This document shows, piece after piece, positions 55,145-64,000 of a stretch of DNA of 64,000 bases (position 1 is its first letter; the number at the start of each line of letters is the position of its first letter). This DNA comes from JANQEU01 sp965242805 (GTDB lineage Bacteria > Bacteroidota > Bacteroidia > Cytophagales > Cyclobacteriaceae), in NCBI GenBank assembly GCA_965242805.1, contig CBDETD010000002.1:992001-1056000 (forward strand). Reading direction: 5' to 3'. Below the pieces are notes generated by a model that did not search any database, had not been told where the DNA came from, and was given only the letters and a program-made list of their open reading frames with translations. A program made the translations under genes and the position numbers.

Positions 55145-55694
55145 CCCTCGTCGCCAATCGATCATGAAAGAGGCTGGTTATGTGTTTACTGCAAATGCGT
55201 ATGAAGTTGATGAATCATTCCCGAGCCACCTTAGCAAAAGTGATGTAGCTGAATACCTTGCTGTCCATAAGAATAGGTATCATCGTAAGAAAATAGCTAC
55301 CGGGATCATTGTTTGCGCTGATACTACAGTGGTCATGAAGGATGTCATACTCGAAAAACCTGCGAACATCGAGGATGCCAAAAGAATGATAAAGGTACTT
55401 TCAGGGAACACCCACCAGGTAATTACAGGAGTGTGTATTTCAAGTGAATCAAAGGAATTATCATTTAAGGACACCACCGAAGTCACGTTTAGACAACTCG
55501 ATTCATCGGAGATCAACTACTATGTCGAAAAATATAAGCCACTGGATAAAGCCGGGGCCTACGGAATACAGGAGTGGCTCGGAATGGTCGGTATTACCCA
55601 AATAAAAGGATCGTACTACAATGTAGTGGGATTACCTATAGAGAAAGTATATTTTACGCTTAGGACAGAGTTTGGTATTACTCCTCATCGGTAG
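55107..55694 (+). CDS. maf: Maf-family nucleotide pyrophosphatase
   Basis: 195 residues from ATG 55107 (MNSIPPLILASNSPRRQSIMKEAG), the family N-terminal ASNSPRR motif. CADTTVV, ITGVCI and DKAGAYGIQEWLG are also present. Maf proteins remove non-canonical nucleotides (dTTP/UTP or m7GTP types) and affect septum formation. Frame can be extended to GTG 55077 but this has no conserved residues. Overlaps the previous gene by 38 bases and the convergent adaptor gene by 17 bases. Confidence 0.94.
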   Translation: MNSIPPLILASNSPRRQSIMKEAGYVFTANAYEVDESFPSHLSKSDVAEYLAVHKNRYHRKKIATGIIVCADTTVVMKDVILEKPANIEDAKRMIKVLSGNTHQVITGVCISSESKELSFKDTTEVTFRQLDSSEINYYVEKYKPLDKAGAYGIQEWLGMVGITQIKGSYYNVVGLPIEKVYFTLRTEFGITPHR

Positions 55695-57063
55695 ACTCTT
55701 CATCTTCATCCTCTTCCTCTTTTACCTCCACTGCATCACCGTCTTTTAATCGTTTTGAAACAGCTAAAAATGGCCCTGAGATCACGTTGTCACCCTCCGA
55801 CAGACCTTCAAGTATTTCGATCCTCTCAAAGTCACTGATCCCTGTCTTTACAATTGTTTTAACAGCTACCTCTTCACTCATTACAAAAACGACCTCATCC
55901 AATTCTTCATCTATCAACTCGTCTTCCTCATCCTCTTCGTCATCGTCTTCATCACCTCCCCGATCACCTTTCTTATCATCATCACCTTTCTTTCTTGTTG
56001 TCACAGAAGCCAATGGAACAGAAAGAACATCTCGCTTCACTTCGGTAATAATATCCACGCTTGCTGTCATGCCGGGCCTGAAGGGGTATTTCATTCCCTC
56101 TTCGATTACGAGATCTCGGTAAGATTCGTTTAATATCTTAACCCTGACTTCAAACTCCGTAACCGCATCTGCAGATATTTTATCATTTGCCGTATTGGCT
56201 ATTTGCGTTACGATCCCTTTAAACTCCTTATCCATGTATGAATAACTATCCACATCGATGACAGCTGTGTCACCTAAAGAGATCCGGATAATGTCGTTTT
56301 CATTTACATCTACCCTGACCTCCATATTATTCAGATCTGCAATACGCAGCATCTCAGTCCCTTGCATCATGGAGGTACCCACCACAGATTCTCCTTCTTC
56401 AACATCCAATTTGGAAACGATGCCATTCATAGGGGCAGTTATTTCAGTGAGATCAAGGTTTTCCTTTGCTTCAGCCACTGATGCCTGTGCACTTTTCACA
56501 ATGTACTTCGCTGCCTCCACATTTTGTTTAGCAGACTCCAGGTCTTGTTCTGAAATTCGATAGTTTGCTTCTGCTAACTCAAAATCAGAATCTGAGATTA
56601 CTTTCTCCTCATACAATTGCTTTTGGCGTTTGTATTCAAGTTCTGAACGTACGAAAGTCGCTTGTGCCCGAGACAAACGTGCCTTGGAATCGTAATAATT
56701 GGCATTCTGTTGGTTAAGAACTGCTTTTGTCCTTTCATACGCAGATATGAAATTATCAGGACGGATCTTCAACAGAAAATCACCCTTATTTACCGAATCT
56801 CCCTCCTCTACGTCCAGTCTGATGATCTCCCCAGCCACTTCAGGACTGATCTTTACTTCGATTACAGGTTGCACCGTTCCGGAAGCACTAACCTTTTCAA
56901 CGATGGTCGCTTTGTCCGCCAGGCTTACCTCCACTTCCATCTTCTTCTTTTGCCCTACCCAGCCTTGCGATTTGCCAACGGCAACAAAAACAATAAGGAG
57001 AACGACAACACCTCCGAGGATGTAAAGAATTTTATTATTTGACTTTTTCTTCTTTTTAGCCAT
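55678..57063 (-). CDS. Efflux periplasmic adaptor (RND/MacA type) with acidic insert
   Basis: 461 residues. N-terminal signal anchor (about 8-26), biotinyl/lipoyl-like segment and alpha-helical hairpin (about 100-200), beta-barrel (about 220-350), membrane-proximal domain at the end. Odd features: a run of Asp/Glu/Lys (about 360-400, KKGDDDKKGDRGGDEDDDEED) between the barrel and final domain, and an acidic tail (EEEDEDEESTDEE). Adaptors join an inner-membrane pump to TolC. TolC-like gene is three bases upstream, but no pump gene follows; the next gene downstream is convergent. Confidence 0.9.
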   Translation of the reverse strand: MAKKKKKSNNKILYILGGVVVLLIVFVAVGKSQGWVGQKKKMEVEVSLADKATIVEKVSASGTVQPVIEVKISPEVAGEIIRLDVEEGDSVNKGDFLLKIRPDNFISAYERTKAVLNQQNANYYDSKARLSRAQATFVRSELEYKRQKQLYEEKVISDSDFELAEANYRISEQDLESAKQNVEAAKYIVKSAQASVAEAKENLDLTEITAPMNGIVSKLDVEEGESVVGTSMMQGTEMLRIADLNNMEVRVDVNENDIIRISLGDTAVIDVDSYSYMDKEFKGIVTQIANTANDKISADAVTEFEVRVKILNESYRDLVIEEGMKYPFRPGMTASVDIITEVKRDVLSVPLASVTTRKKGDDDKKGDRGGDEDDDEEDEEDELIDEELDEVVFVMSEEVAVKTIVKTGISDFERIEILEGLSEGDNVISGPFLAVSKRLKDGDAVEVKEEEDEDEESTDEE

Positions 57064-57066
57064 GAT

Positions 57067-58494
57067 TTATTGATCCAATGAAATGGGTTTACCTTGATAA
57101 AAATCCAAAATTTCCATTTTGAATATGTAATCGTATTTTGCTCTTACCAAGTCTGAACGAGCTCCAAATAAATTGTTGCTTGCAACCTGGTAGTCAGTAA
57201 AATTTGCCGCTCCTAAATTATACTGGTTTTCTACGGAACGGAACGTCTCTTCAAGAGCTTCGACCTGTCGTATCGAGGCTTCATATGCTTTTGAGGCAGC
57301 AACTGCATTGGTATGAGCAGTTTCTATTTGCTGTCTAAGTGTATTTCTCTGTTCGACTGAGGATATTTCGGCTTGCTGTAGAAATATTTTTGATCGTTGA
57401 ATGTTTGAATGTGTACTGAGACCGTTGAAAAGTGGAATATTCAATTGGATACCAAGCCGCCAGGAGAGATTCTCATTGTACTGATCACTGAAACCAAAGT
57501 TTTCAAATTCAGTGAACTGAGGAAATAAGACAGCTTCTCCACTGCTGGTAACGGCTCCTGAGGGTTGAAGCTCCACAGGTCCATCCACATTGGGACGTGA
57601 GTCAAATGCATCAGAATAGTTTGTACTAAATCCTCCCCCCAGCCCAAGGCTTGGGTATTGAGCTCCACTTGATATTCTCAACCCCAATTGTGCAGATTCA
57701 ACATTGAGGTCAGCACTTTTTATCTCCGGTTGATTTTGTTCAGCAATTCCATATAATTCCTCGGGAGTAAAATCAAGGACGGACACGGGATCCAACTCAA
57801 TCTCCGGAACGACTATGTCAATTTCTTCACTCGAAGGGATCAACAATGCTTGCTTAAGGTTCAACAATGCGATGTCCAGTGCATTTTGCTGGTTGATCAA
57901 TGTCACCTCGTTAGTCGCTACCTGGCTGGCTAACTGCAGTTCAGAAGAGAGAGGTAGTGAGCCCAGGGCAACGAGTCTTTTCGTCCTGTCCAGTTGACTT
58001 TGGCTGGACTCCAACTGGTATTGCGCATTTTCAACCAGTTCCTTGTTGAATATAACATTAAGATAAAAGGAAGCTACATTCAGGGAAATATCGTTGGTCG
58101 CTTTTTCAAGGTTGTACTCTGAAGCTTCGACATTCACTTTTGATTGCTTCATCCCATTCATTAATTGAAATCCGTTGAACAAGGTCACGTTACTACTTCC
58201 TCCGAAACCTGAAGATGTGATCTGTTGTGAGATAAAGTCATTGGTAGTAGGATCAATGGATCGACCCCAGTTTGACCCATAGGATGCCTGCAAGTTCGCA
58301 TTTGGAAGCTGTGCGGCTCGAGATTGCAAAAGACCCACCTTAGAGTTCTCCAGATCGAGCTTACTTCTCTTGATCGTTAGATTATTCTCTATTGCTATGT
58401 ATACACACTCCTCGATCGTCAATAACCTTGGAGACTGAGCACTCAAAGTAAATAATGCGAAGACCAGGATCGACGCAGTAATTAGTCCTTTCAT
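57067..58494 (-). CDS. TolC-family outer-membrane efflux protein
   Basis: 475 residues with a signal peptide (1-20, ending LSAQ) and the two TolC repeats of paired helices and short barrel strands (IECVYIAIENNLTIKRSKLDLENSKVGLLQSRAAQLPNANLQASYGS and NTLRQQIETAHTNAVAASKAYEASIRQVEALEETFRSVENQYNLGAANFTDYQVA). Forms a trimeric exit duct. Upstream neighbour sdaAB is nine bases away; the adaptor is three bases downstream. Confidence 0.94.
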   Translation of the reverse strand: MKGLITASILVFALFTLSAQSPRLLTIEECVYIAIENNLTIKRSKLDLENSKVGLLQSRAAQLPNANLQASYGSNWGRSIDPTTNDFISQQITSSGFGGSSNVTLFNGFQLMNGMKQSKVNVEASEYNLEKATNDISLNVASFYLNVIFNKELVENAQYQLESSQSQLDRTKRLVALGSLPLSSELQLASQVATNEVTLINQQNALDIALLNLKQALLIPSSEEIDIVVPEIELDPVSVLDFTPEELYGIAEQNQPEIKSADLNVESAQLGLRISSGAQYPSLGLGGGFSTNYSDAFDSRPNVDGPVELQPSGAVTSSGEAVLFPQFTEFENFGFSDQYNENLSWRLGIQLNIPLFNGLSTHSNIQRSKIFLQQAEISSVEQRNTLRQQIETAHTNAVAASKAYEASIRQVEALEETFRSVENQYNLGAANFTDYQVASNNLFGARSDLVRAKYDYIFKMEILDFYQGKPISLDQ

Positions 58495-58503
58495 AATTTA
58501 TCA

Positions 58504-59181
58504 TTAATTGTCAATGAGAGGAATATAAAGGGCATCTCGTACCCAATCCAGATGTTTGAGGTACTCCAAAGTGATCGGTTTAATTCCCGAATCCATTTCG
58601 ATTACCTGGCACGCAACATCGTTCTTCCCTTTACGAGACACGGTCATGGTCGCAATGTTACAATTATCCCTAGAAATTACATCGGAAATAAATGCAATAC
58701 TACCCGGGATATCGTCGGCTTCCACTATCAAGGTTGGTGAGTTTGCTCCGAAATTACAATCAAACCCATCAATCTCCCTGATCCTTATTACTCCCCCTCC
58801 AAGGCTTTCGCCCACCACATTGGACGTTTTTTTATTGATTACGGTTTCAATTTTTACAGTATTTGGATGAAGGGTGGATGCATTACCTACGGATTTGAAC
58901 TTGAATTTGAATTTTTTTGACTTTGCCAGTTCTAAAGAGTTCTTAATTCGAGCATCATCAGTCTTAAAATCCATCAGTCCTGCCAATATGGCTCGATCGC
59001 TCCCATGTCCCTCGTATGTCCGTGCAAAAGAATTGTAAAAGGTGATCAAACAATCCTTGGGAACACCACCAAAAATCCGATGTGCTACTCTTCCTATCCG
59101 CACCACTCCTGCTGTATGCGAGCTCGAAGGACCGATCATCACCGGACCGATCATATCAAATACACTACTCTTTTCAGGCAT
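58504..59181 (-). CDS. sdaAB: L-serine dehydratase, beta subunit (Fe-S type)
   Basis: 225 residues. SVFDMIGPVMIGPSSSHTAGVVRIGRVA marks the serine dehydratase beta domain and the C-terminal part (LIVEADDIPGSIAFISDVIS) fits an ACT regulatory domain. With the alpha subunit (which holds the 4Fe-4S cluster and is not in the window) it turns serine into pyruvate and ammonia. The two-polypeptide arrangement is common in Bacteroidota. Transcribed after thyA (28-base gap) and nine bases before tolC. Confidence 0.93.
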   Translation of the reverse strand: MPEKSSVFDMIGPVMIGPSSSHTAGVVRIGRVAHRIFGGVPKDCLITFYNSFARTYEGHGSDRAILAGLMDFKTDDARIKNSLELAKSKKFKFKFKSVGNASTLHPNTVKIETVINKKTSNVVGESLGGGVIRIREIDGFDCNFGANSPTLIVEADDIPGSIAFISDVISRDNCNIATMTVSRKGKNDVACQVIEMDSGIKPITLEYLKHLDWVRDALYIPLIDN

Positions 59182-59209
59182 GTCGTTTTTTCTTGGGTAT
59201 TAATTTTCC

Positions 59210-60004
59210 TTAAACTGCCACAGCAGCTTTAATGTGGGGATGAGGATCATAGTTTCTCAATTCGAAATCTTCATATTTGAAATCGAAGATTGATTTGATA
59301 TCGGGATTCAAAACCATCTGTGGCAGGGATCTGGGTTCCCTTGATAACTGCAAATGTGTCTGCTCGAGATGATTGCTATACAAATGAGCATCGCCAAATG
59401 TTAGTATAAATTCTCCCGGATCGAGGTTCGTAACCTGGGCGACCATCATTGTCAACAATGCATAGGAAGCGATATTGAACGGAACACCGAGGAATATGTC
59501 AGCACTTCTCTGATACAACTGACATGACAATTTTCCATCTGCAACATAGAACTGAAAGAAGGCGTGACATGGTGGTAGTGCCATATTTGAAATCTCCCCA
59601 ACATTCCATGCACTTACTATAAGTCTCCTTGAATCCGGATTGGTATTTATTTGATGGATCAGTTGAGTTATCTGATCAACGGTGTCCCCTGTCGGTGTCG
59701 GCCAACTTCTCCATTGGACTCCATAAACCGGACCCAAATTCCCGTTTTCATCCGCCCATTCGTCCCAGATCGATACTCCATTTTCCTTTAGATACCTGAT
59801 GTTCTGATCACCTTTCAAAAACCAGAGAAGTTCATGAATTACTGACCGGGTATGTATTTTCTTGGTAGTAACCAATGGAAATCCCTCCTGTAGATCAAAT
59901 CTCATTTGGTAGCCAAAAACACTTATTGTACCCGTTCCTGTTCGATCACTTTTTTCAATTCCATTTTCTAGAACATGTTGCATCAGGTCAAGGTATTGTT
60001 TCAT
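59210..60004 (-). CDS. thyA: Thymidylate synthase
   Basis: 264 residues, same length as E. coli ThyA, with catalytic Cys146 (LPPCHAFFQFYV), Arg21 in DRTGTGTISVFG, the SRRLIVSAWN phosphate loop and the C-terminal HPHIKAAVAV ending in Val. Makes dTMP from dUMP with methylene-tetrahydrofolate. First gene of the minus-strand run to 55678. Dihydrofolate reductase is not seen next to it. Confidence 0.98.
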   Translation of the reverse strand: MKQYLDLMQHVLENGIEKSDRTGTGTISVFGYQMRFDLQEGFPLVTTKKIHTRSVIHELLWFLKGDQNIRYLKENGVSIWDEWADENGNLGPVYGVQWRSWPTPTGDTVDQITQLIHQINTNPDSRRLIVSAWNVGEISNMALPPCHAFFQFYVADGKLSCQLYQRSADIFLGVPFNIASYALLTMMVAQVTNLDPGEFILTFGDAHLYSNHLEQTHLQLSREPRSLPQMVLNPDIKSIFDFKYEDFELRNYDPHPHIKAAVAV

Positions 60005-60116
60005 TCTCAGGGGATTTTAGTTTTCAAAAATAGTTCACTTGTTGAATCCTTACCGTATTGTTTTTAGAAATATTCGATAAAGGAAACATTATCCGCTCAA
60101 ACAGAGTTTAGGAAGT

Positions 60117-60599
60117 GTGCTAAAGGAAGGAAATTTAATACCGGACATCAGTCTGAAAGACGACGAAGGAGAAACTGTTCGACTTCATGATTATATTGGT
60201 CAATCTCCACTTGTAATTTATTTTTATCCCAAAGACGATACACCCGGTTGTACTATCGAAGCTTGTGGTTTTAGGGATTACAATGATGACTTTCAGGAAG
60301 TTGGGGCTAAGGTATTTGGGATAAGTGGTGACTCAGAAGAATCCCATAGAAAATTCAAGAAGAAATACAGGCTGAATTTTTCCCTGCTATCAGACATTCA
60401 CAGAAAAGCCGAGAAAGCATTTGGGGTCAAAAGGAATTTGTTGGGATTACTGCCTGGCAGAGTCACGTTTGTTACTGATTTGGAAGGAAGGATCATTCTC
60501 GTTTTCGACTCAGCGTTAAATCCTCGAAAACATGTGCAGGAAGCACTCAACAAACTGAGGGGATCTATAAAAAAGAACACCGCAACCCATTCATCTTAA
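60117..60599 (+). CDS. bcp: Thioredoxin-dependent peroxiredoxin, Bcp type
   Basis: 160 residues from a GTG start (60117, in frame after stop 60078). Peroxidatic Cys45 in DTPGCTIEAC and resolving Cys50, five residues on, define the Bcp atypical 2-Cys group. FYPKDDTPG and GVKRNLLGLLPGRVTF are also typical. Reduces H2O2 and organic hydroperoxides. Divergent from thyA. No SD-like site is obvious. Confidence 0.93.
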   Translation: MLKEGNLIPDISLKDDEGETVRLHDYIGQSPLVIYFYPKDDTPGCTIEACGFRDYNDDFQEVGAKVFGISGDSEESHRKFKKKYRLNFSLLSDIHRKAEKAFGVKRNLLGLLPGRVTFVTDLEGRIILVFDSALNPRKHVQEALNKLRGSIKKNTATHSS

Positions 60600-60709
60600 T
60601 GACTGCAAGGTCACGGTGTTGCAAAACGAAAAGTGAAAGACAATTAATAATCTAAATCGCGATCGAAAAAGCTGGAAGCCCTCATTAACCAGCCATCCAA
60701 CCAAGTCGA

Positions 60710-61606
60710 CTAAAAGCTTCCCACTTTAAGTGTCACATAATAATTAAGACTTTCAAATCCTTTTGTGTCGGTATTGACCAATTCAAGGTCTTGGGTGAAA
60801 CGTTTGCTTATCCCAAAATCCATTCTGAAACTACGGGAGATATTGAGCTCCAGGTTAGCTCCAGGTTCAATGTACCAGAAAACATCTTCATCAATGATCC
60901 CATTCGGTGCATTGGGATCCGCATTGTCATTCTCCCAATCATCATTGTAACCCAGCCATCCGGCACCTGCAGACGTAGGGAACGTGATATGCACCACCGT
61001 ATTTGAGAAGAAAATCAATTCAAGGAACATTCCTCCATAACCTCCAAGAGCAATTACATCTCCATTTGGGTCGATGTCACTGAATTTGGCAGTAGGAATA
61101 ATACCATGTCCTTCCACTCCAATACCCAGTGTACGGTTAATGATCCATCCCCCCCTCACTCCTGCCAACACCATTGTCTCATCCCTGAATTCAGTGGATC
61201 GGAACGACAATGCACCAAAACCACCACTATGACTCATCGTTCCTGCAATGGTCTTTATATCTCTTCGACTCCTGGTTTTTGATCGATACCTGGTCTCATA
61301 TTTGGGTTCTGGTGTTGATTGATAATAAATGATCCTCGGTTGGCTTTGGGCTTCACTGGCTTCCGTCGATTGTTCCGGAGATTCCGGTTGCTCAACTATC
61401 ACGCTGGTGTCTTCTGCTTTTGGGGTGATCCCTGGTGTAGAAGGTTGTGATTGTGCCGTATTAGCCTCGGGTTCTGCCACGACGGGTACTTCTTTAGGTA
61501 CATCCACCTTTGCTGTATCCACTTTTTGTATAGTGGAGTCCGGTTCCTGAGCAAAAGTGGTCTGGTAAAGGAGAATGACTGTTAAGGAAAAAATTAGCTT
61601 TTTCAT
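60710..61606 (-). CDS. Outer-membrane beta-barrel protein with Pro/Glu/Ser-rich linker
   Basis: 298 residues if started at 61606 (MKKLIFSLTVILLYQTTFAQ, ideal signal peptide). Residues 21-105 are a disordered Pro/Glu/Ser/Thr-rich linker; a short Arg/Lys-rich piece (RYRSKTRSRRD) follows; from 130 on alternating strands form a barrel (GGFGALSFRS, VLAGVRGGWIINRTLGIGVEGHG, ending NYYVTLKVGSF with a terminal Phe). A longer frame to 61684 adds 26 residues with no signal logic. Function unknown; likely a structural or porin-like OmpA-size barrel. Confidence 0.8.
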   Translation of the reverse strand: MKKLIFSLTVILLYQTTFAQEPDSTIQKVDTAKVDVPKEVPVVAEPEANTAQSQPSTPGITPKAEDTSVIVEQPESPEQSTEASEAQSQPRIIYYQSTPEPKYETRYRSKTRSRRDIKTIAGTMSHSGGFGALSFRSTEFRDETMVLAGVRGGWIINRTLGIGVEGHGIIPTAKFSDIDPNGDVIALGGYGGMFLELIFFSNTVVHITFPTSAGAGWLGYNDDWENDNADPNAPNGIIDEDVFWYIEPGANLELNISRSFRMDFGISKRFTQDLELVNTDTKGFESLNYYVTLKVGSF

Positions 61607-61724
61607 TTTGTAAAAATGGTATTTCGGTTTTTGAGCCCTTGTAAGTAAAACTAAATTCGATCTAATGACAGCAAATTTTCTCAAAGGTTTCTTGAAATAA
61701 AAAAAGATTTTAATGACGCTTGGA

Positions 61725-61732
61725 TAAATTTG
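61725..61732 (+). promoter_or_regulatory. Candidate -7 box for leuS
   Basis: TAAATTTG fits the TAnnTTTG consensus exactly, 27 bases before the leuS ATG. The best upstream TTG (61692-61694) is too far for the usual spacing, so the -33 element is not confirmed. Confidence 0.35.
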
Positions 61733-61759
61733 TGCCCTTCAAATTTCACAGCTTTCCTA

Positions 61760-64000
61760 ATGGCAGACTATCCCTTTCAGCACATCGAACAAAAATGGCA
61801 GTCTTATTGGTGGGAGAATAAGACTTTCCAAACCTCTAACGATCCTCAAAAACCTAAATATTACGTCCTGGATATGTTCCCGTATCCGTCAGGAGCAGGC
61901 CTCCATGTAGGCCACCCACTGGGATATATTGCGACAGACATTGTGGCTCGATACAAAAGGCAAAAGGGATTCAATGTGCTTCACCCCATGGGTTTTGATT
62001 CTTTTGGTCTTCCTGCAGAGCAGTATGCCATCAAGACAGGCAAACACCCCGCATTGACCACAGAAGAAAACATTACAAGGTTTAAGGAACAACTTGCCAT
62101 TCTTGGTTTCTCGTATGATTGGGACAAGGAGCTATGGACGAGCAATCCCGACTATTACAAGTGGACACAATGGATCTTCCTAAAGTTATTCGAGAAAGGA
62201 TTAGCCTATGAAGCAGATGCATTGATCAATTGGTGTCCAAATGATAAAACCGTACTTGCCAATGAGGAAGTAAAGAATGGAGCCTGTGAGCGATGTGGCA
62301 CACCAGTGATCAGAAGGAAGCTTCGCCAATGGATCCTTAAAATAACTGAATACGCAGATCGACTGTTGGAAGACCTTGAAGGACTGGATTGGCCCGAATC
62401 CATTATCCTTTCCCAAAAGAATTGGATCGGGAAAAGTCATGGCGCTGAAGTGACATTCAAAGAAAAAGACACGGGTTCCGACATTGAGATCTACACAACA
62501 AGACCTGATACAATTTATGGTGTTACGTACATGGTGCTGGCTCCCGAACACCCTTTGGTGGACAAGATCACAAAACCAGAGCAGCGAGCATCAGTAGAGG
62601 AATATATCAGGCAGGCCAGCTTAAAGAGTGATCTTGAGCGAACAGAACTTGAAAAGACCAAGACGGGCGTATTCACAGGGGCATATGCTATCAATCCCTT
62701 GAGTGGCGAAGAAATACAGGTCTGGATATCAGATTATGTATTGATCTCCTATGGAACTGGCGCCATTATGGCCGTACCTGGAGGTGACCAGCGTGATTTT
62801 GAATTCGCTACGAAATTTGATCTGCCTATCATTCAGGTCATCACCCCTGACGGTAAAGAGATCCCCCACCAAAAAGAAGCATACCCCGGTCACGGCATCG
62901 TTCTCAACTCAGGAGAATATGATGGTATGGACAGTTATGAGTTCACCAAAGTGATCATCAAAAGAATGGAAGATGAGGGGATCGGTAAAGGAGCTGTCAA
63001 CTACAAATTGAGGGATTGGATCTTCACTCGTCAACGTTATTGGGGTGAACCCATACCGGTCATTCATTGCGACTCTTGTGGAGTTGTACCCGTACCAGAA
63101 GATCAACTTCCTGTTGTGCTACCGGAGGTGGAATCCTATACTCCAACTGAAGAAGGTGATTCCCCATTAGCCAAAATCGAGGATTGGGTAAAAACCACCT
63201 GCCCCAAATGCGGAGGGGAAGCAAGAAGGGAAACCAATACCATGCCGCAATGGGCCGGAAGTTGTTGGTATTATTTGCGATTCATCGATCCCCACAATGA
63301 CGGTGAGATGGTTCCCAAGGAACTGGAAAAGTACTGGATGTCCATTGATCTATACCTGGGAGGGGCTGAACATGCGGTGTTGCATCTTTTGTATGCAAGA
63401 TTCTGGCACAAAGTACTTTATGATCTGGGATATGTAAGTACCAAAGAGCCTTTTCAGAAATTGATCAACCAGGGCATGATCCAGGGGAGGTCCAATTTTG
63501 TATATCGCGTTAAAGGCGAAAACAAGTATGTCTCATACGGGCTCAGAAAGAGCTACGATGTTTCTGCAATCCATGTGGACATTAGTATCGTTGACAGCGA
63601 TGTTCTGGACATCGAAAAATTCAAACAGAGTCGTGCCGATGCCGCCGATGCAACTTTCGAATTGGAAGATGGCAAATACATCTGTGGTTGGGAGATCGAG
63701 AAAATGTCCAAGTCAAAATACAATGTGGTTAACCCTGATATCATTGTTGAGCAATACGGGGCAGATACCTTCAGGTTATATGAAATGTTTCTGGGACCAT
63801 TGGAGCAATTCAAACCCTGGAATACTCAAGGCATAGATGGTGTCTATAAATTCCTGAGAAAGTTCTGGAACCTGTTCCATGAAGGTGAAGAATTCAAAAT
63901 TTCTGATGCAGAACCAACGGACCTGGAATATAAGATTTTGCATAAAACCATTAAAAAGGTTGAGTCTGATATTGAATCTCTTTCTTTCAACACCTCAGTC
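61760..64000 (+). CDS. leuS: Leucyl-tRNA synthetase, 3' end outside the window
   Basis: Charges tRNA-Leu. The first 747 codons are present and the frame runs to the window edge. HVGHPLGYIATDI near residue 50 is the HIGH motif; KMSKSKYN near 648 is the KMSKS loop; CPNDKT...CERCG and CPKCG are zinc-binding clusters; an editing (CP1) domain is seen with IYTTRPDTIYG and GTGAIMAVPGGDQRDFEFA. The last piece of catalytic domain and the anticodon-binding part lie beyond the end. Start at 61760 (MADYPFQHIEQKWQSYW) is the natural one. Confidence 0.97.
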   Translation, partial: MADYPFQHIEQKWQSYWWENKTFQTSNDPQKPKYYVLDMFPYPSGAGLHVGHPLGYIATDIVARYKRQKGFNVLHPMGFDSFGLPAEQYAIKTGKHPALTTEENITRFKEQLAILGFSYDWDKELWTSNPDYYKWTQWIFLKLFEKGLAYEADALINWCPNDKTVLANEEVKNGACERCGTPVIRRKLRQWILKITEYADRLLEDLEGLDWPESIILSQKNWIGKSHGAEVTFKEKDTGSDIEIYTTRPDTIYGVTYMVLAPEHPLVDKITKPEQRASVEEYIRQASLKSDLERTELEKTKTGVFTGAYAINPLSGEEIQVWISDYVLISYGTGAIMAVPGGDQRDFEFATKFDLPIIQVITPDGKEIPHQKEAYPGHGIVLNSGEYDGMDSYEFTKVIIKRMEDEGIGKGAVNYKLRDWIFTRQRYWGEPIPVIHCDSCGVVPVPEDQLPVVLPEVESYTPTEEGDSPLAKIEDWVKTTCPKCGGEARRETNTMPQWAGSCWYYLRFIDPHNDGEMVPKELEKYWMSIDLYLGGAEHAVLHLLYARFWHKVLYDLGYVSTKEPFQKLINQGMIQGRSNFVYRVKGENKYVSYGLRKSYDVSAIHVDISIVDSDVLDIEKFKQSRADAADATFELEDGKYICGWEIEKMSKSKYNVVNPDIIVEQYGADTFRLYEMFLGPLEQFKPWNTQGIDGVYKFLRKFWNLFHEGEEFKISDAEPTDLEYKILHKTIKKVESDIESLSFNTSV

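Noticed and set aside
61607..61684. 26-residue extension of the beta-barrel protein
   Set aside because: The ATG at 61606 begins a perfect signal peptide; the extension would hide it.
1..64000. tRNA, rRNA, CRISPR array, insertion sequence or prophage
   Set aside because: Intergenic gaps (all under about 260 bases) contain no cloverleaf-like sequence, no regular spaced repeats and no transposase or integrase frames.

Overview
The window looks like a piece of a Bacteroidota chromosome, most likely a free-living, probably marine Cytophagales-type bacterium. Pointers are a T9SS type A sorting tail (21351-22286), BACON and PKD-like domains, a PadR/two-core FtsX permease pair, DUF2141, an Hc1-type mini-histone, a LytTR two-component pair, TAnnTTTG promoter boxes, almost no Shine-Dalgarno sequences and moderate-to-low G+C. 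The placement is inferred from gene content; no rRNA gene is present to settle it. I saw no tRNA, rRNA, CRISPR array, insertion sequence, phage or plasmid gene. No gap between genes exceeds about 260 bases.

Layout. 1-5493 (-): 5' part of a giant secreted multidomain protein that runs out of the window. 5724-10818: central carbon genes, PEP carboxylase (-), a prohibitin (+) and citrate synthase (+), closed by a hairpin terminator. 10853-14883 (-): ABC-type permease with its PadR regulator, an NTF2-like lipoprotein and a small membrane-anchored protein. 14964-18491 (+): smc. 18492-19704 (-): a heptahelical unknown and an ABA4-like membrane protein. 19931-25075: accessory stretch of secreted and membrane proteins, a serine hydrolase, a receiver-only response regulator and a metallo-beta-lactamase-fold lipoprotein. 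25170-27278 (+): TPR histidine kinase whose signal peptide can only be read from a non-AUG start. 27280-29080 (-): two small PH-like membrane proteins and a cysteine hydrolase. 29196-32264 (+): secreted sortilin/BNR beta-propeller protein. 32273-34451 (-): DUF2141 protein, LytS-like kinase and LytTR regulator with ATGA overlaps.

34639-39495 (+): acyl-CoA dehydrogenase behind a duplicated palindromic operator, a widely conserved unknown protein and an NSS transporter. 39500-45660: secreted unknown, DUF4488-like duplicated protein, MsrA, outer-membrane barrel plus MATE exporter, SRPBCC and TPR proteins. 45690-50878: CCA-adding enzyme, then ligA, DUF6913 and dapA with overlapping ends, and a 57-residue Hc1 histone-like gene. 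50966-55694: an alpha-oxoamine synthase (sphingolipid or sulfonolipid first step), then biotin carboxylase, DUF1015 and Maf. 55678-60004 (-): thyA, sdaAB, tolC-like and an acidic efflux adaptor in one tightly packed run with no transporter pump. 60117-64000: Bcp peroxiredoxin, a beta-barrel protein and the first 747 codons of leuS.

Most of the window is housekeeping and ordinary. The most unusual items are the giant 1-5493 protein with a coiled-coil/basic/hydrophobic core suggestive of membrane insertion, the non-AUG start of the sensor kinase, the repeated GAAGTTACTTC-type sites in the 19.8-23.7 kb accessory block, and the operator pair around the acyl-CoA dehydrogenase promoter.
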